From NCBI GenBank assembly GCA_937967705.1, contig CALCJG010000434.1, positions 1-7,471 of the forward strand: a stretch of DNA of 7,471 nt. The letters run 5' to 3'. Source of the stretch: an uncultured Spirochaetia bacterium. GTDB lineage: Bacteria; Spirochaetota; UBA4802; JAGODF01. Under the pieces are notes generated by a model. That model was not told the DNA's origin, searched no databases, and was given only the letters and a program-made list of their open reading frames with translations. Positions 1 through 6,605 of this stretch are shown piece after piece. Position 1 is the first letter of the stretch; every line of letters starts with the position of its first letter. Both the position numbers and the translations under genes were made by a program.

Positions 1-1779
1 CTTTTTCTTCTTCTTATCGTATCGATAAAATCCCTTTCGGTTCTTCTTACCGTGATATCCCTGGTCATAGAGTCTGCGCAGCCCCTCGGAGACGGCGATG
101 CCCCGATCTCTGACAAGAGGGCCAAGACTTTGTGAGACATGCGCCCCCACGTCGATGCCCACCTCGTCCAGGAGCGTTACGGGGCCGACAGGATATCCGA
201 AAAGGAGCATGGCCCGGTCGATTTCGGAAGGAATCGCGCCCTCCTCCACAAGGAGCACCGCCTCGTTGAGCAGCGGCGCCAGTATGCGGGTCGTGTAGAA
301 ACCGGGTCCGTCCCTGACTACGATGCAGGTTTTTCCCTGGGCAATGCCGAAGTCCAGGGCCGTGGCGGCCGCCTGCCGCGATGTACGGGGGGTGATGATG
401 ATCTCCAGAAGAGGCATCCTGGGCACCGGGGAAAAATAGTGCATGCCTAAAACCAGCTCGGGTCTGCGGCAGCCTTCCGCTATAAGGGAAATAGGGAGCG
501 CAGATGTGTTGGATGCGAAGATCGTCCTCTCCCCGGCGGCTTCTTCCACATCGCGAAGAATTTTTCTTTTCAACTCAAGGTCCTCGAAAACCGCTTCGAT
601 CACCAGATCCGTGTTTGTAAAGCAGGAATAGTCCCCGCACGGGACCAGCTTCCCGTAAAGGATATCCCTCTGGAAGGGGGTCAGAGCCCCCGACTCCGCC
701 CGTTTGCGGAGACCTTTTCCTATCTCACCTATTCCCCGGGCCACCGCTTCCAGGCTGGCGTCTTTGCAAAGCAGGGTATCGCAGATACCGGCGGAGACCG
801 ATGCGATTCCCTGACCCATGAGCCCCATGCCGATGACCGCAAGCTTTTCCACGGGCCGGGCCTCGGCCTTGTCGGGATTTTTCTTGAGTTCGTTCATGGC
901 GTAGAAGAGGTTCATGAATGCATGGGATTTAGGGCTAAGAACCAGATCAGCAAAGGTTTCGACATCACGTTCAAGACCGCGCCTTATTCCTTTGCTTAGA
1001 CCAAATTGAGTGGAATCCAGGATGGCGAAGGCGGCGGGATAATGCCCGTGAGTTCGGCGTTGAATCATCTTTCGGGCCTGGGAGAAGGCGATAGCCCGGC
1101 CGAGGGGATTGGATTCCAGCAGGAAATCCGCCCATCCCCTTTTTCTCCTCTTTCTGGCTTTCCCGCCTTTACGGGAAAGTTCCTGTGCTTTCTGGACTGC
1201 CTTCTGTTCCAGTCCCTGCGGGGCCACGATCTCGTCCACAAGTCCCAGGCGACGAGCCCGGGCCACGCGAATGCTTCCCCCGGTGAGCATAAGGGGCAGG
1301 GCTTTTCGGAGGCCGATGAGCCTCGGCAGCCTCTGTGTACCCCCCGCAGCGGGGATCAGCCCCAGCTGTATTTCCGGGAGCCCCAGGGCCGTGACGGTGT
1401 CCTCTGCCGCCATGCGGTAATCGCAGGCCAGGGCCAGCTCCAGACCGCCGCCCAGACAGCTTCCACGGATGCCCGCTACCACCGGGATGGGAAGGGAGGC
1501 CAAACGGTGGAGGACCTGATGGGCCTGCCGCAGATAGGCGGTGATCTCCTCCCGGGACTGCATGGCACGGAGTTCGTCGATATCGGCCCCCACCACGAAA
1601 TTGTCCTCCTTGGCGCTTACCAGGGCGAGGCCCTTAACGGCCTTATCACCCTCCAGAACGCTCAGCATTTCCGTCACTTCCCTGAGAAGACCGCTGGAGA
1701 CCTTGTTGATCTTTCCGGGACAGTCCAAGGTGACCAGAACGATTCCGTCACCCTGTTTGTTAATCCTTATGTATTCCAT
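1..1779 (-). CDS. fadJ: Fatty acid oxidation complex alpha subunit FadJ (enoyl-CoA hydratase / 3-hydroxyacyl-CoA dehydrogenase), C-terminus cut by window edge
   Basis: Bifunctional beta-oxidation enzyme: hydrates trans-2-enoyl-CoA, then oxidises the L-3-hydroxyacyl-CoA with NAD+; cytoplasmic. I translated 593 codons with no stop before the window edge. Residues 1-190 are a crotonase domain with oxyanion-hole segment GADID (64-68) and both catalytic glutamates, Glu114 in LGGGLELALAC and Glu136 in GLPEIQLGL. Their 22-residue spacing matches E. coli FadJ, not FadB (20), as I recall those sequences. A Rossmann domain follows with GMGLMGQG (317-324), then SNTSALP and the dehydrogenase histidine His447 in GMHYFSPV. 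The reading ends in a lysine-rich stretch after KGFYRYD, so by comparison with the 714-residue E. coli protein about 120 residues are missing. Start ATG at 1779 is set by GAGGAGG eight bases upstream. It lies 14 bases after fadI, in the same order as the E. coli fadIJ operon, so co-transcription is likely. Very sure of family; FadJ over FadB is well supported by layout and motif spacing. Confidence 0.95.
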   Translation of the reverse strand, partial: MEYIRINKQGDGIVLVTLDCPGKINKVSSGLLREVTEMLSVLEGDKAVKGLALVSAKEDNFVVGADIDELRAMQSREEITAYLRQAHQVLHRLASLPIPVVAGIRGSCLGGGLELALACDYRMAAEDTVTALGLPEIQLGLIPAAGGTQRLPRLIGLRKALPLMLTGGSIRVARARRLGLVDEIVAPQGLEQKAVQKAQELSRKGGKARKRRKRGWADFLLESNPLGRAIAFSQARKMIQRRTHGHYPAAFAILDSTQFGLSKGIRRGLERDVETFADLVLSPKSHAFMNLFYAMNELKKNPDKAEARPVEKLAVIGMGLMGQGIASVSAGICDTLLCKDASLEAVARGIGEIGKGLRKRAESGALTPFQRDILYGKLVPCGDYSCFTNTDLVIEAVFEDLELKRKILRDVEEAAGERTIFASNTSALPISLIAEGCRRPELVLGMHYFSPVPRMPLLEIIITPRTSRQAAATALDFGIAQGKTCIVVRDGPGFYTTRILAPLLNEAVLLVEEGAIPSEIDRAMLLFGYPVGPVTLLDEVGIDVGAHVSQSLGPLVRDRGIAVSEGLRRLYDQGYHGKKNRKGFYRYDKKKKK

Positions 1780-1793
1780 GATTTCGGCCTCCT

Positions 1794-3095
1794 CTAACCG
1801 GCGTTCTCTATGACGATGGCGCTCCCTACGGCCCCAGCGGCGCATCCTGCCACGATGCCGAATTGTTCGTTCCTATCCATTAATAGATTGCAGCAGGTGG
1901 TAATGAGGCGTGTCCCCGTGGCGCCGAAAGGGTGGCCGATGGAGAGGGACCCTCCCAGGGTGTTTATCCGGTCGAAGTCCACCCTTCCCAAGGGGCCGGG
2001 AAGGTCCAGGTAGTTACGGGCGAATGCCTTAGATTCTAGGGCCCTGACATTACCCAATATCTGGGCGGCAAAAGCCTCGTGCACTTCAAAGACCCCGATG
2101 TCCGAGAGGGAGAGTCCGGCGAGTTTCAGGGCCCTGGGTATGGAAAAAGCGGGCCCCAGGAGGAGGTCATCCCGGAGATCGGCGCCGGCGTATGCGTAGG
2201 ATTTGATGAACCCCAGGGGTTTCATCCCCAGAGCCACGGCTTTGTCCTCCCGCATGAGCAGGATTGCCGAACCTCCGTCCGTGAGGAATGAGGAGTTGCC
2301 TGCCGTAACCGTGCCGTATCGGCGGTCGAATACGGGACGAAGTTTTGCAAGACGTTCCGCTGTGGCATCCTCGCGGGGTCCGTTGTCCGTAAGGACCGCT
2401 TCCGACCGGCCTGGGACAATCACGGGGACCAGCTCCCGGAGGAACCTGCCGGAGCGGATGGCGTCAAGGGACAGTCGGTTGGAGCGTTCCGCATACCAGT
2501 CCTGTTCCTCCCGGCTGATGCCCCACTGGGCGGCCAGGCGGTCGGCGTTTTCACCCATGATCAGTCCCGTGGAGTATTCCGCGATGGCCGGCCTCTCCGG
2601 TACGATGAAATCCGTCAGTTTCATTCCCTTCAGTAAACGCAGTTTGCCCCGCAGAGTTTTAGGCCGGCGGTACATGGTGAGGTCCAGGATGAATCGTCGG
2701 TATCGTCGGGAAATTTTTATATCGGGGTCGGAAAAGCTCTCCACGCCGCCGGCTATCACCCTCTCCGCCTGGCCCGTTTTGATGAGATCGCATCCGTTGG
2801 TAACCGCCATGTTGGCGGAGACGCAGGCCAGTGTGCAGGTGTAGGCCGGTATGGAGGGAGGCAACCCCGCTCCCAGCATGATCTCCCGGGCCACGTTGGT
2901 GGTGGCTATGTCCGTGGCAACGCTGCCCATGATGACGAAATCGATATCCCTGTGGCTCACGCCGGTTTTGGCCACAAGCCCTTTAACGGCGAAGCGACCC
3001 AGCTCCCAGGCCATGAGATCATAAAAGGCCGTCCCGGATCTCATGAAAGGGGTGCGGCAGCCGTCAATGATGGCGATGCGTTCACTGGTATTCAT
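1794..3095 (-). CDS. fadI: 3-ketoacyl-CoA thiolase FadI (beta subunit of the fatty acid oxidation complex)
   Basis: Thiolase that cleaves 3-ketoacyl-CoA with CoA to acetyl-CoA and a shortened acyl-CoA, working with the FadJ encoded next to it. Length of 433 residues equals the usual FadI size (436 in E. coli). Visible motifs: RTPF (14-17); nucleophile Cys91 in TLACVSANMA; AGGVES; AEYSTGL; YGTVTAGNSSFLTDGG; HEAFAAQ with His339; GGSLSIGHPFGATG with catalytic His388; CAAGAVG with the second catalytic cysteine Cys418. HEAFA in place of the NEAFA of ordinary thiolases marks the FadI/HADHB branch, and ACVSAN and NSSFLTDG look closer to the mitochondrial trifunctional beta subunit than to E. coli FadI (from memory). 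Start ATG at 3095 has AGGGAG six bases upstream and no earlier in-frame ATG nearby. It is the first gene of the fadI-fadJ unit; the stop lies 14 bases before fadJ, inside fadJ's ribosome-binding region. A candidate promoter with a palindrome lies about 140 bases upstream. Confidence 0.95.
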   Translation of the reverse strand: MNTSERIAIIDGCRTPFMRSGTAFYDLMAWELGRFAVKGLVAKTGVSHRDIDFVIMGSVATDIATTNVAREIMLGAGLPPSIPAYTCTLACVSANMAVTNGCDLIKTGQAERVIAGGVESFSDPDIKISRRYRRFILDLTMYRRPKTLRGKLRLLKGMKLTDFIVPERPAIAEYSTGLIMGENADRLAAQWGISREEQDWYAERSNRLSLDAIRSGRFLRELVPVIVPGRSEAVLTDNGPREDATAERLAKLRPVFDRRYGTVTAGNSSFLTDGGSAILLMREDKAVALGMKPLGFIKSYAYAGADLRDDLLLGPAFSIPRALKLAGLSLSDIGVFEVHEAFAAQILGNVRALESKAFARNYLDLPGPLGRVDFDRINTLGGSLSIGHPFGATGTRLITTCCNLLMDRNEQFGIVAGCAAGAVGSAIVIENAG

Positions 3096-3228
3096 GATGG
3101 TCTCCCTGCATGAAGGATCATAGCGGAACTGGGGTGTCTGGTAGAGAGAAAAGGCAGAAAATAAACCCGCCTTTATGACCCATCGTCCTGCCGACTGTTT
3201 AAATCAGGGGCTGTACCCTGTTCGTATT

Positions 3229-3251
3229 GTAATATTGTCATACAATATTAC
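3229..3251. promoter_or_regulatory. Perfect palindrome, candidate operator for a fad repressor
   Basis: Arms GTAATATTGT and ACAATATTAC are exact reverse complements of ten bases each, separated by CAT. The site overlaps the spacer and -10 of the candidate minus-strand fadI promoter and lies about 37 bases upstream of the -35 of the candidate plus-strand promoter, a position suited to repression of fadI and perhaps effects on both genes. The palindrome is seen directly. That it binds a repressor (for example a TetR-type fatty-acid regulator) is inference, and no regulator gene is present in the window. No T-run follows on either strand, which argues against a terminator. Confidence 0.6.
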
Positions 3252-3260
3252 CGAAGTCAA
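3232..3260 (-). promoter_or_regulatory. Candidate sigma70 promoter for fadI-fadJ
   Basis: On the minus strand, TTGACT (3260-3255, five of six to the -35 consensus) is followed after 17 bases by CAATAT (3237-3232, three of six to TATAAT). The -35 is good and the spacing ideal, but the -10 is poor. The palindrome occupies most of the spacer and the -10. Transcription would start near 3225 and give a leader of roughly 130 bases. Confidence 0.4.
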
Positions 3261-3287
3261 ATTTTTTTTCTCTGAGCTGTCTATTGG

Positions 3288-3314
3288 TTGACAGCATTTC
3301 TTGTTTTTTATAGA
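3288..3314 (+). promoter_or_regulatory. Candidate sigma70 promoter for the lipoprotein gene at 3409
   Basis: A perfect -35 TTGACA (3288-3293) is followed by TATAGA (3309-3314, four of six) after 15 bases, or by TAGAAG (3311-3316, three of six) after 17. The short spacer in the first reading and weak -10 in the second lower confidence. It would drive 3409 and possibly the two genes after it. Confidence 0.4.
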
Positions 3315-3408
3315 AGAAAAGGGCTTTCAGGATCACTTCGCCGGATTTCCTCATGAAGACCCTGAATGAGAATTAATATACCATTACCATGAATAAGGCA
3401 ATCAATAT

Positions 3409-4395
3409 ATGATCACTAAAATGAATGGACGAATACTCAGGCATGTAGGCCTGCTGTTTCTTATTACCCTGGTCTTTTCCTGCCAGTCGGCAGGGGTAAA
3501 GGCCGCAGCGCAGGAAAAAAAGGAATCGCTTGCCCCGGCCCCTTCATCCCCTCTGCGGGGTCTTTATGTGCCCAACAGCAAGGGTCGGAGCCTGGCCTAT
3601 GCCAAATCTCTCGTGGAAAAGGGGAAGCCTCTGGGGATCAACATGCTGGTCATTGATGTGCATACCTTCGGCAGTACGCGTCCCAAGATCAATCCGAAGG
3701 TGGTGGCCTATCTGAAGGCCGAGAAGTTCTACCTGGCGGCGCGTATCGTCTGCTTCCAGGACGGTCTCAACCGGCTTCCCATCCCCGAGGCCAAGCTGAA
3801 AAAACTTTATGACCTGGTGGGTACGGCGGCGGATTCTGGCTTCGATGAGGTTCAGCTGGATTATATACGCTTTCAGGACGGGGGAATCCCCTATCCCCTG
3901 AAAAAGAAATATGCCTTCATAGAAGGGCTTCTGGCAAGCTTCCGCAAGATTACCGATGCCAAGAAGGTCAAGCTTTCGGCGGACATATTCGGACGCATAG
4001 TTTACAACCGCGGCGATTACATAGGGCAGAAGGTGGAGATCTTTGCCAAGCATACCGATGTACTCTACCCCATGCTCTATCCCAGCCATTTTTCCGGTGA
4101 CAAGGTTCGTATGTCCCAGCCGGGAGAAACCGTTAAGGAAGGCACTCTCAAGGGATTAAAGCGGGTGGAGGGAAGCACGGTGGCCATACAGCCCTACATT
4201 CAGGCCTTTCCCTACAATACCCAGTACGCCCGGGTTAAGCTCCACAAATATGTGGAACTGCAGATAAAGGCGGTGGAATCCACCAGGGCGCGGGGATGGG
4301 TGGCGTGGAATCCCAACGGGGATTATTCCTCGGTATTCAAGGCCCTGCAGGGAGAACCGGAGAAGGCGGCTCCCCTTAAAGAGGCCAAGAGGTAG
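3409..4395 (+). CDS. Lipoprotein with DUF4015-type putative glycoside hydrolase (TIM-barrel) domain
   Basis: The 328-residue product starts with a basic n-region, a hydrophobic stretch (14-24) and Cys25 in LVFSCQS, a loose lipobox (Phe at -2), so it is probably a lipid-anchored envelope protein. After a short Ala/Pro linker, residues 50-313 fit the putative glycosyl hydrolase domain DUF4015 (PF13200): RGLYVPN, LVIDVH (Asp83), ARIVCFQD, GFDEVQLDYIRF (Asp146, Glu147, Asp151), LSADIFG (Asp192), the IGQ segment, YPMLYPSHF, IQPYIQAF and GWVAWNPNGDYS. The acidic residues at strand ends are the likely active site. Substrate is unknown; a cell-wall or exopolysaccharide glycan is a guess. Start ATG at 3409 has AAGG ten bases upstream; the next in-frame ATG at 3421 has no ribosome-binding site. 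The next gene follows 49 bases later on the same strand. Family assignment is from memory of the motif order; a deacetylase activity is less likely. Confidence 0.82.
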   Translation: MITKMNGRILRHVGLLFLITLVFSCQSAGVKAAAQEKKESLAPAPSSPLRGLYVPNSKGRSLAYAKSLVEKGKPLGINMLVIDVHTFGSTRPKINPKVVAYLKAEKFYLAARIVCFQDGLNRLPIPEAKLKKLYDLVGTAADSGFDEVQLDYIRFQDGGIPYPLKKKYAFIEGLLASFRKITDAKKVKLSADIFGRIVYNRGDYIGQKVEIFAKHTDVLYPMLYPSHFSGDKVRMSQPGETVKEGTLKGLKRVEGSTVAIQPYIQAFPYNTQYARVKLHKYVELQIKAVESTRARGWVAWNPNGDYSSVFKALQGEPEKAAPLKEAKR

Positions 4396-4444
4396 GGTGA
4401 TGAGCCACCTCGGGAATAATCCTTCTGCGAGGCGGATATAAGTC

Positions 4445-4945
4445 TTGGCCAGTGTGAAATGCCGGTTTTGCGGAGCGGCTCTCAGCGGCGAGGTCTCCCG
4501 GTGTCCTTCCTGCGGAGCTCCCGCGTCTCTTCGCTCCCATCTGGGACCAAAGGACCTGGAGAACCTCTCACATTACATTCAAAGCGTGGAGAACACCCTG
4601 CTCAACGCCAAAAAAAAGGCCGACGGTAAAATCGCCCTGGCCTTTCTCGCTCTTGTCCTTATCTGGATGGCCTCAAGCTACACCCTTTATCATTTACGGG
4701 CGGAGGAGACTGTCATAGTTATCATCTTTTCCATCCTTATGGGTTTTGTTCTTTTTATCGTTTTTGGTTTTTTTGTGGGCAGCCTGGAGCGAAAGTCCAT
4801 GGAATCCCTGTTTAACAGAAAATTGAAAAGCGATATAAAGGAATACCTCAGTTTGATGGAATACACATCGACCGACTTCAAGGTTGCGGCGGGCCTGATC
4901 CTTACAGAGAAATCCTGTCTCAATGATTTTCTCGCGGATATCTGA
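4445..4945 (+). CDS. Small zinc-ribbon membrane protein, function unknown
   Basis: I do not recognise a named family. The 166-residue product opens with a zinc ribbon of two CxxC pairs (Cys6/Cys9 and Cys20/Cys23), as in many DUF-type zinc-ribbon proteins. A polar, partly helical linker (35-61) follows, ending in a basic KKK patch, then two membrane segments (about 63-84 and 89-112), and a soluble tail of about 50 residues. The ribbon and the tail should lie on the same side, probably cytoplasmic given the basic patch before the first segment. Start is TTG at 4445, chosen because AGGCGG ends nine bases upstream; an in-frame GTG at 4454 would still keep all four cysteines but has no well-placed site. 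Same strand as the lipoprotein gene before it, 49 bases away. An eight-A run at 4610-4617 lies in the coding sequence. Confidence 0.75.
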   Translation: MASVKCRFCGAALSGEVSRCPSCGAPASLRSHLGPKDLENLSHYIQSVENTLLNAKKKADGKIALAFLALVLIWMASSYTLYHLRAEETVIVIIFSILMGFVLFIVFGFFVGSLERKSMESLFNRKLKSDIKEYLSLMEYTSTDFKVAAGLILTEKSCLNDFLADI

Positions 4946-4985
4946 GCGGGAAAGCGAGATTCTCATCGGCCACCACTCGGGGGGA

Positions 4986-5004
4986 TATAAAATATCGTCG
5001 ATAT
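4986..5004 (+). promoter_or_regulatory. Possible -10 element with adjacent palindrome before the DUF21 gene
   Basis: TATAAA (4986-4991, five of six to the -10 consensus) is followed immediately by ATATCG-T-CGATAT (4992-5004), six-base perfect arms around one base, which would cover the start of transcription. No recognisable -35 is found 16-18 bases upstream, so the promoter is doubtful; the palindrome is short enough to arise by chance in AT-rich DNA. Confidence 0.25.
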
Positions 5005-5043
5005 CTCACTCCGCTGCTTTACCATACAGGATATGGGAATGAT

Positions 5044-6081
5044 ATGATTGAATTGATAATAGTTATCCTCTTGCTTCTCTTCATCTCCTTCAGCTGTTCC
5101 ATTCTGGAATCCGTCATCCTCTCCATGACGGATGCTTATGTTCAGACGCTCATCGATAAGAAGCACAGTTCGGGAAAGCTGCTCGATGCCCTGAAGAAGA
5201 AAATTGATGAGCCCATTGCGGCTATTCTGACTCTCAATACCATATCCCATACCGTCGGTGCGGCGTTATCGGGCGCTATCGCTATGCAGGTATTCGGTTC
5301 CCGATGGATGGCGCTCTTTTCGGCGTTGCTGACGTTTGTAATCCTCGTCTTTTCCGAGATTATACCCAAGACACTCGGGGCTCACTACTGGAAATCCCTG
5401 GGCCCTGTGAGCGCGTTCATCCTGAAGATCATGATCGTCGTTTTAGGGCCCATCATCCGACCGCTGATTTTCCTGACCAACAGGCTTTCCCGGGGGCACT
5501 CTTCTGCAATGATTAGCAAGGAGGAGGTGTACAGTTTTATTCAGATCGGTTACCGGCAGGGTCTATTCGTCGTCCCCGAGCTGGAGATATCGGAGAACCT
5601 TTTTAAATTGCGGGATCTCAGAGTGAAAAACATCATGACTCCCCGTACCATCGTAACATGGTTACCGCCGGAAACGACAATTCGGGAGATGAAGGGTAAA
5701 ATCCATCAGCTGACGTTTTCGCGTATGCCCCTTTACAACGCTTCGAAAAATGAGATTGCGGGGATTGTCCTCCGGCGGAACATCGCAGACAGGATACTCT
5801 CGGGGAAATGGAAAGATACGTTAAAGTCGATCAGTTCGCCTCCTGTTTTTGTACCAGAAACCTTTTCCGTACTCAAGCTTCTCAATAAAATGATCAAGGA
5901 AAAGATTCACATGGCGGTGGTGATCAACGAATATGGCGACTACGCCGGAGTGGTGACCCTGGAGGATGCCATCGAATCTCTGCTGGGAAAGGAAATCGTG
6001 GATGAGTTCGATCGCAATGTCGATATGAGAAAGGCAGCCCGGGATCAGTCCAGGAGGCGTTCCCGCAAAACCATGACCTGA
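5044..6081 (+). CDS. DUF21 (CNNM-type) transmembrane protein with CBS pair, no CorC/HlyC domain (UPF0053 family)
   Basis: Inner-membrane protein of the CNNM/CorC superfamily, whose members are linked to divalent cation (Mg2+) export or homeostasis; the specific role of this subfamily is not settled. The 345 residues hold a DUF21 domain with an N-terminal segment (2-22) and three more hydrophobic stretches (about 57-83, 88-107, 118-146), carrying TLNTISHTVGAAL and SEIIPKTLG, both typical of the family. A CBS pair follows (about 195-320) with IMTPR, SRMPLY and INEYGDYAGVVTLEDAIE, ending in LGKEIVDEFD. The chain stops about 20 residues later in a basic tail, so the C-terminal CorC_HlyC domain is absent; this is known for a shorter subfamily and is not a frameshift that I can see. 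Start ATG at 5044 has GGGA six bases upstream (5035-5038) and AGG further up. It is 98 bases after the zinc-ribbon gene and converges on the minus-strand gene at 6126. Confidence 0.9.
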   Translation: MIELIIVILLLLFISFSCSILESVILSMTDAYVQTLIDKKHSSGKLLDALKKKIDEPIAAILTLNTISHTVGAALSGAIAMQVFGSRWMALFSALLTFVILVFSEIIPKTLGAHYWKSLGPVSAFILKIMIVVLGPIIRPLIFLTNRLSRGHSSAMISKEEVYSFIQIGYRQGLFVVPELEISENLFKLRDLRVKNIMTPRTIVTWLPPETTIREMKGKIHQLTFSRMPLYNASKNEIAGIVLRRNIADRILSGKWKDTLKSISSPPVFVPETFSVLKLLNKMIKEKIHMAVVINEYGDYAGVVTLEDAIESLLGKEIVDEFDRNVDMRKAARDQSRRRSRKTMT

Positions 6082-6125
6082 ACGCCTTTTCGTATGGGGT
6101 GTCGTCCGGAAAAGTATGGGACCCC

Positions 6126-6446
6126 TCAGCCTTCTTCGATTTTCTTTAATCGCTGCCTTGCCGTCTCAATGGTCCCCTGATCGCTCTTTTCCACCAGGGT
6201 GATTTTACCCAGGATATCCACCTCAGCGCCCTCTTCAATCTCAAGACTTCCCTTGATGATGACGTGGGCGTTTTTCCCGAAGGTCACCTTCGCCCCCTTT
6301 GAAATGATGACATTCCCCTGGTTCGCGAAAAATTTTTCCGGAACCTGATAGAGGCTGCGGCAGTAGGTGCAGCGTACCAGGTTCTCTTTCTCTCGGTTGA
6401 AGTCCGATGAGCCGCATTGAGGGCATGTGAAGCTTTTGATTTTCAT
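6126..6446 (-). CDS. Zinc ribbon plus short bactofilin-like beta-helix protein
   Basis: No named family recognised. The 106-residue product has an N-terminal zinc ribbon with Cys8/Cys11 (CPQC) and Cys26/Cys29 (CTYC). Residues 43-86 then form a run of short alternating hydrophobic strands separated by glycines at roughly six-to-nine-residue steps (Gly44, 51, 57, 66, 73, 80; segments NVIIS, KVTF, HVIIKG, LEIEEG, VDILG, ITLV), the pattern of a small right-handed beta-helix such as in bactofilins (polymer-forming cytoskeletal proteins). A charged helix closes the chain (90-104). There is no signal peptide, so it should be cytoplasmic. A bactofilin domain is usually about 100 residues, so this helix is half-size and may need to oligomerise. 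Start ATG at 6446 has AGGA four bases upstream. It runs convergent with the DUF21 gene (44 bases between stops) and divergent from the secreted protein at 6648. Confidence 0.82.
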   Translation of the reverse strand: MKIKSFTCPQCGSSDFNREKENLVRCTYCRSLYQVPEKFFANQGNVIISKGAKVTFGKNAHVIIKGSLEIEEGAEVDILGKITLVEKSDQGTIETARQRLKKIEEG

Positions 6447-6574
6447 CCGTTCCTGTCGCTGCGATTATCACTCCCCGGGAAATGGAGTTGCACCTCTTAT
6501 ACTACCGTTTATTCCTGGTAAGCACAAGGAAAAAGTATAACCGGAGAGAGTTTCCTTTAAAGATATGATTTCCC

Positions 6575-6604
6575 TTGACATCACTGCAGTTGGGGGGGAA
6601 CAAT
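6575..6604 (+). promoter_or_regulatory. Candidate sigma70 promoter for the secreted repeat protein, with G7 spacer tract
   Basis: A perfect -35 TTGACA (6575-6580) and AACAAT (6599-6604, four of six to TATAAT) are separated by 18 bases, the last seven of which are all G (6592-6598). Transcription would begin near 6611, within the inverted repeat listed next, and give a leader of about 37 bases. Confidence 0.45.
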
Positions 6605-6605
6605 A

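Larger units (their letters stand above)
3096..3408. other. Divergent intergenic region between fadI and the DUF4015 lipoprotein gene
   Basis: These 313 bases separate two divergent genes and contain no ORF I would call. The central part, about 3220-3320, is AT-rich and carries the palindrome and two candidate promoters listed separately. An eight-T run lies at 3262-3269. From the fadI promoter the untranslated leader would be about 130 bases; I see no riboswitch-like structure in it by eye. The 3320-3408 part has no clear motif apart from the AAGG ribosome-binding site for the gene at 3409. Confidence 0.7.

Noticed and set aside
1..48. Lysine-rich end of FadJ taken as a frameshift or true C-terminus
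   Set aside because: A basic lysine-rich loop after the GFY-type motif is normal in FadJ, and no stop is present; it is simply cut by the window edge.
1006..1797. 263-codon open frame on the plus strand opposite fadJ
   Set aside because: It lies wholly antisense to a fadJ reading frame with intact catalytic motifs, and its translation is low-complexity with no recognisable domain.
2203..2844. 213-codon plus-strand open frame opposite fadI
   Set aside because: Arg/Ser-rich shadow of the thiolase gene in GC-rich DNA; no domain and no ribosome-binding site.
3389..3412. Seven-codon leader ORF (MNKAINI) whose TGA stop overlaps the ATG of the lipoprotein gene
   Set aside because: No ribosome-binding site before it, and the AAGG inside it serves the gene at 3409; no attenuation-type codons or hairpins.
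3544..4089. 181-codon minus-strand open frame opposite the DUF4015 lipoprotein gene
   Set aside because: Antisense to a frame with clear family motifs; no motif of its own.
4389..4411. Hairpin GAGGT-A-GG / CC-ACCTC over the lipoprotein gene stop
   Set aside because: Short stem with a bulge and no following T-run; not a terminator, and the next gene begins soon after on the same strand.
4610..4617. Eight-A run in the zinc-ribbon gene, possible slippage or frameshift site
   Set aside because: The frame is intact on both sides, and both membrane segments follow in the same frame; no alternative product of interest is seen.
6086..6114. CTTTTC...GAAAAG inverted repeat between the convergent genes, possible bidirectional terminator
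   Set aside because: Six AT-rich pairs around a 17-base loop are too weak, and there is no proper T-tract.
6496..6501. TATAAG on the minus strand as -10 for the zinc-ribbon/beta-helix gene
   Set aside because: No acceptable -35 at 16-18 bases; too weak to annotate.
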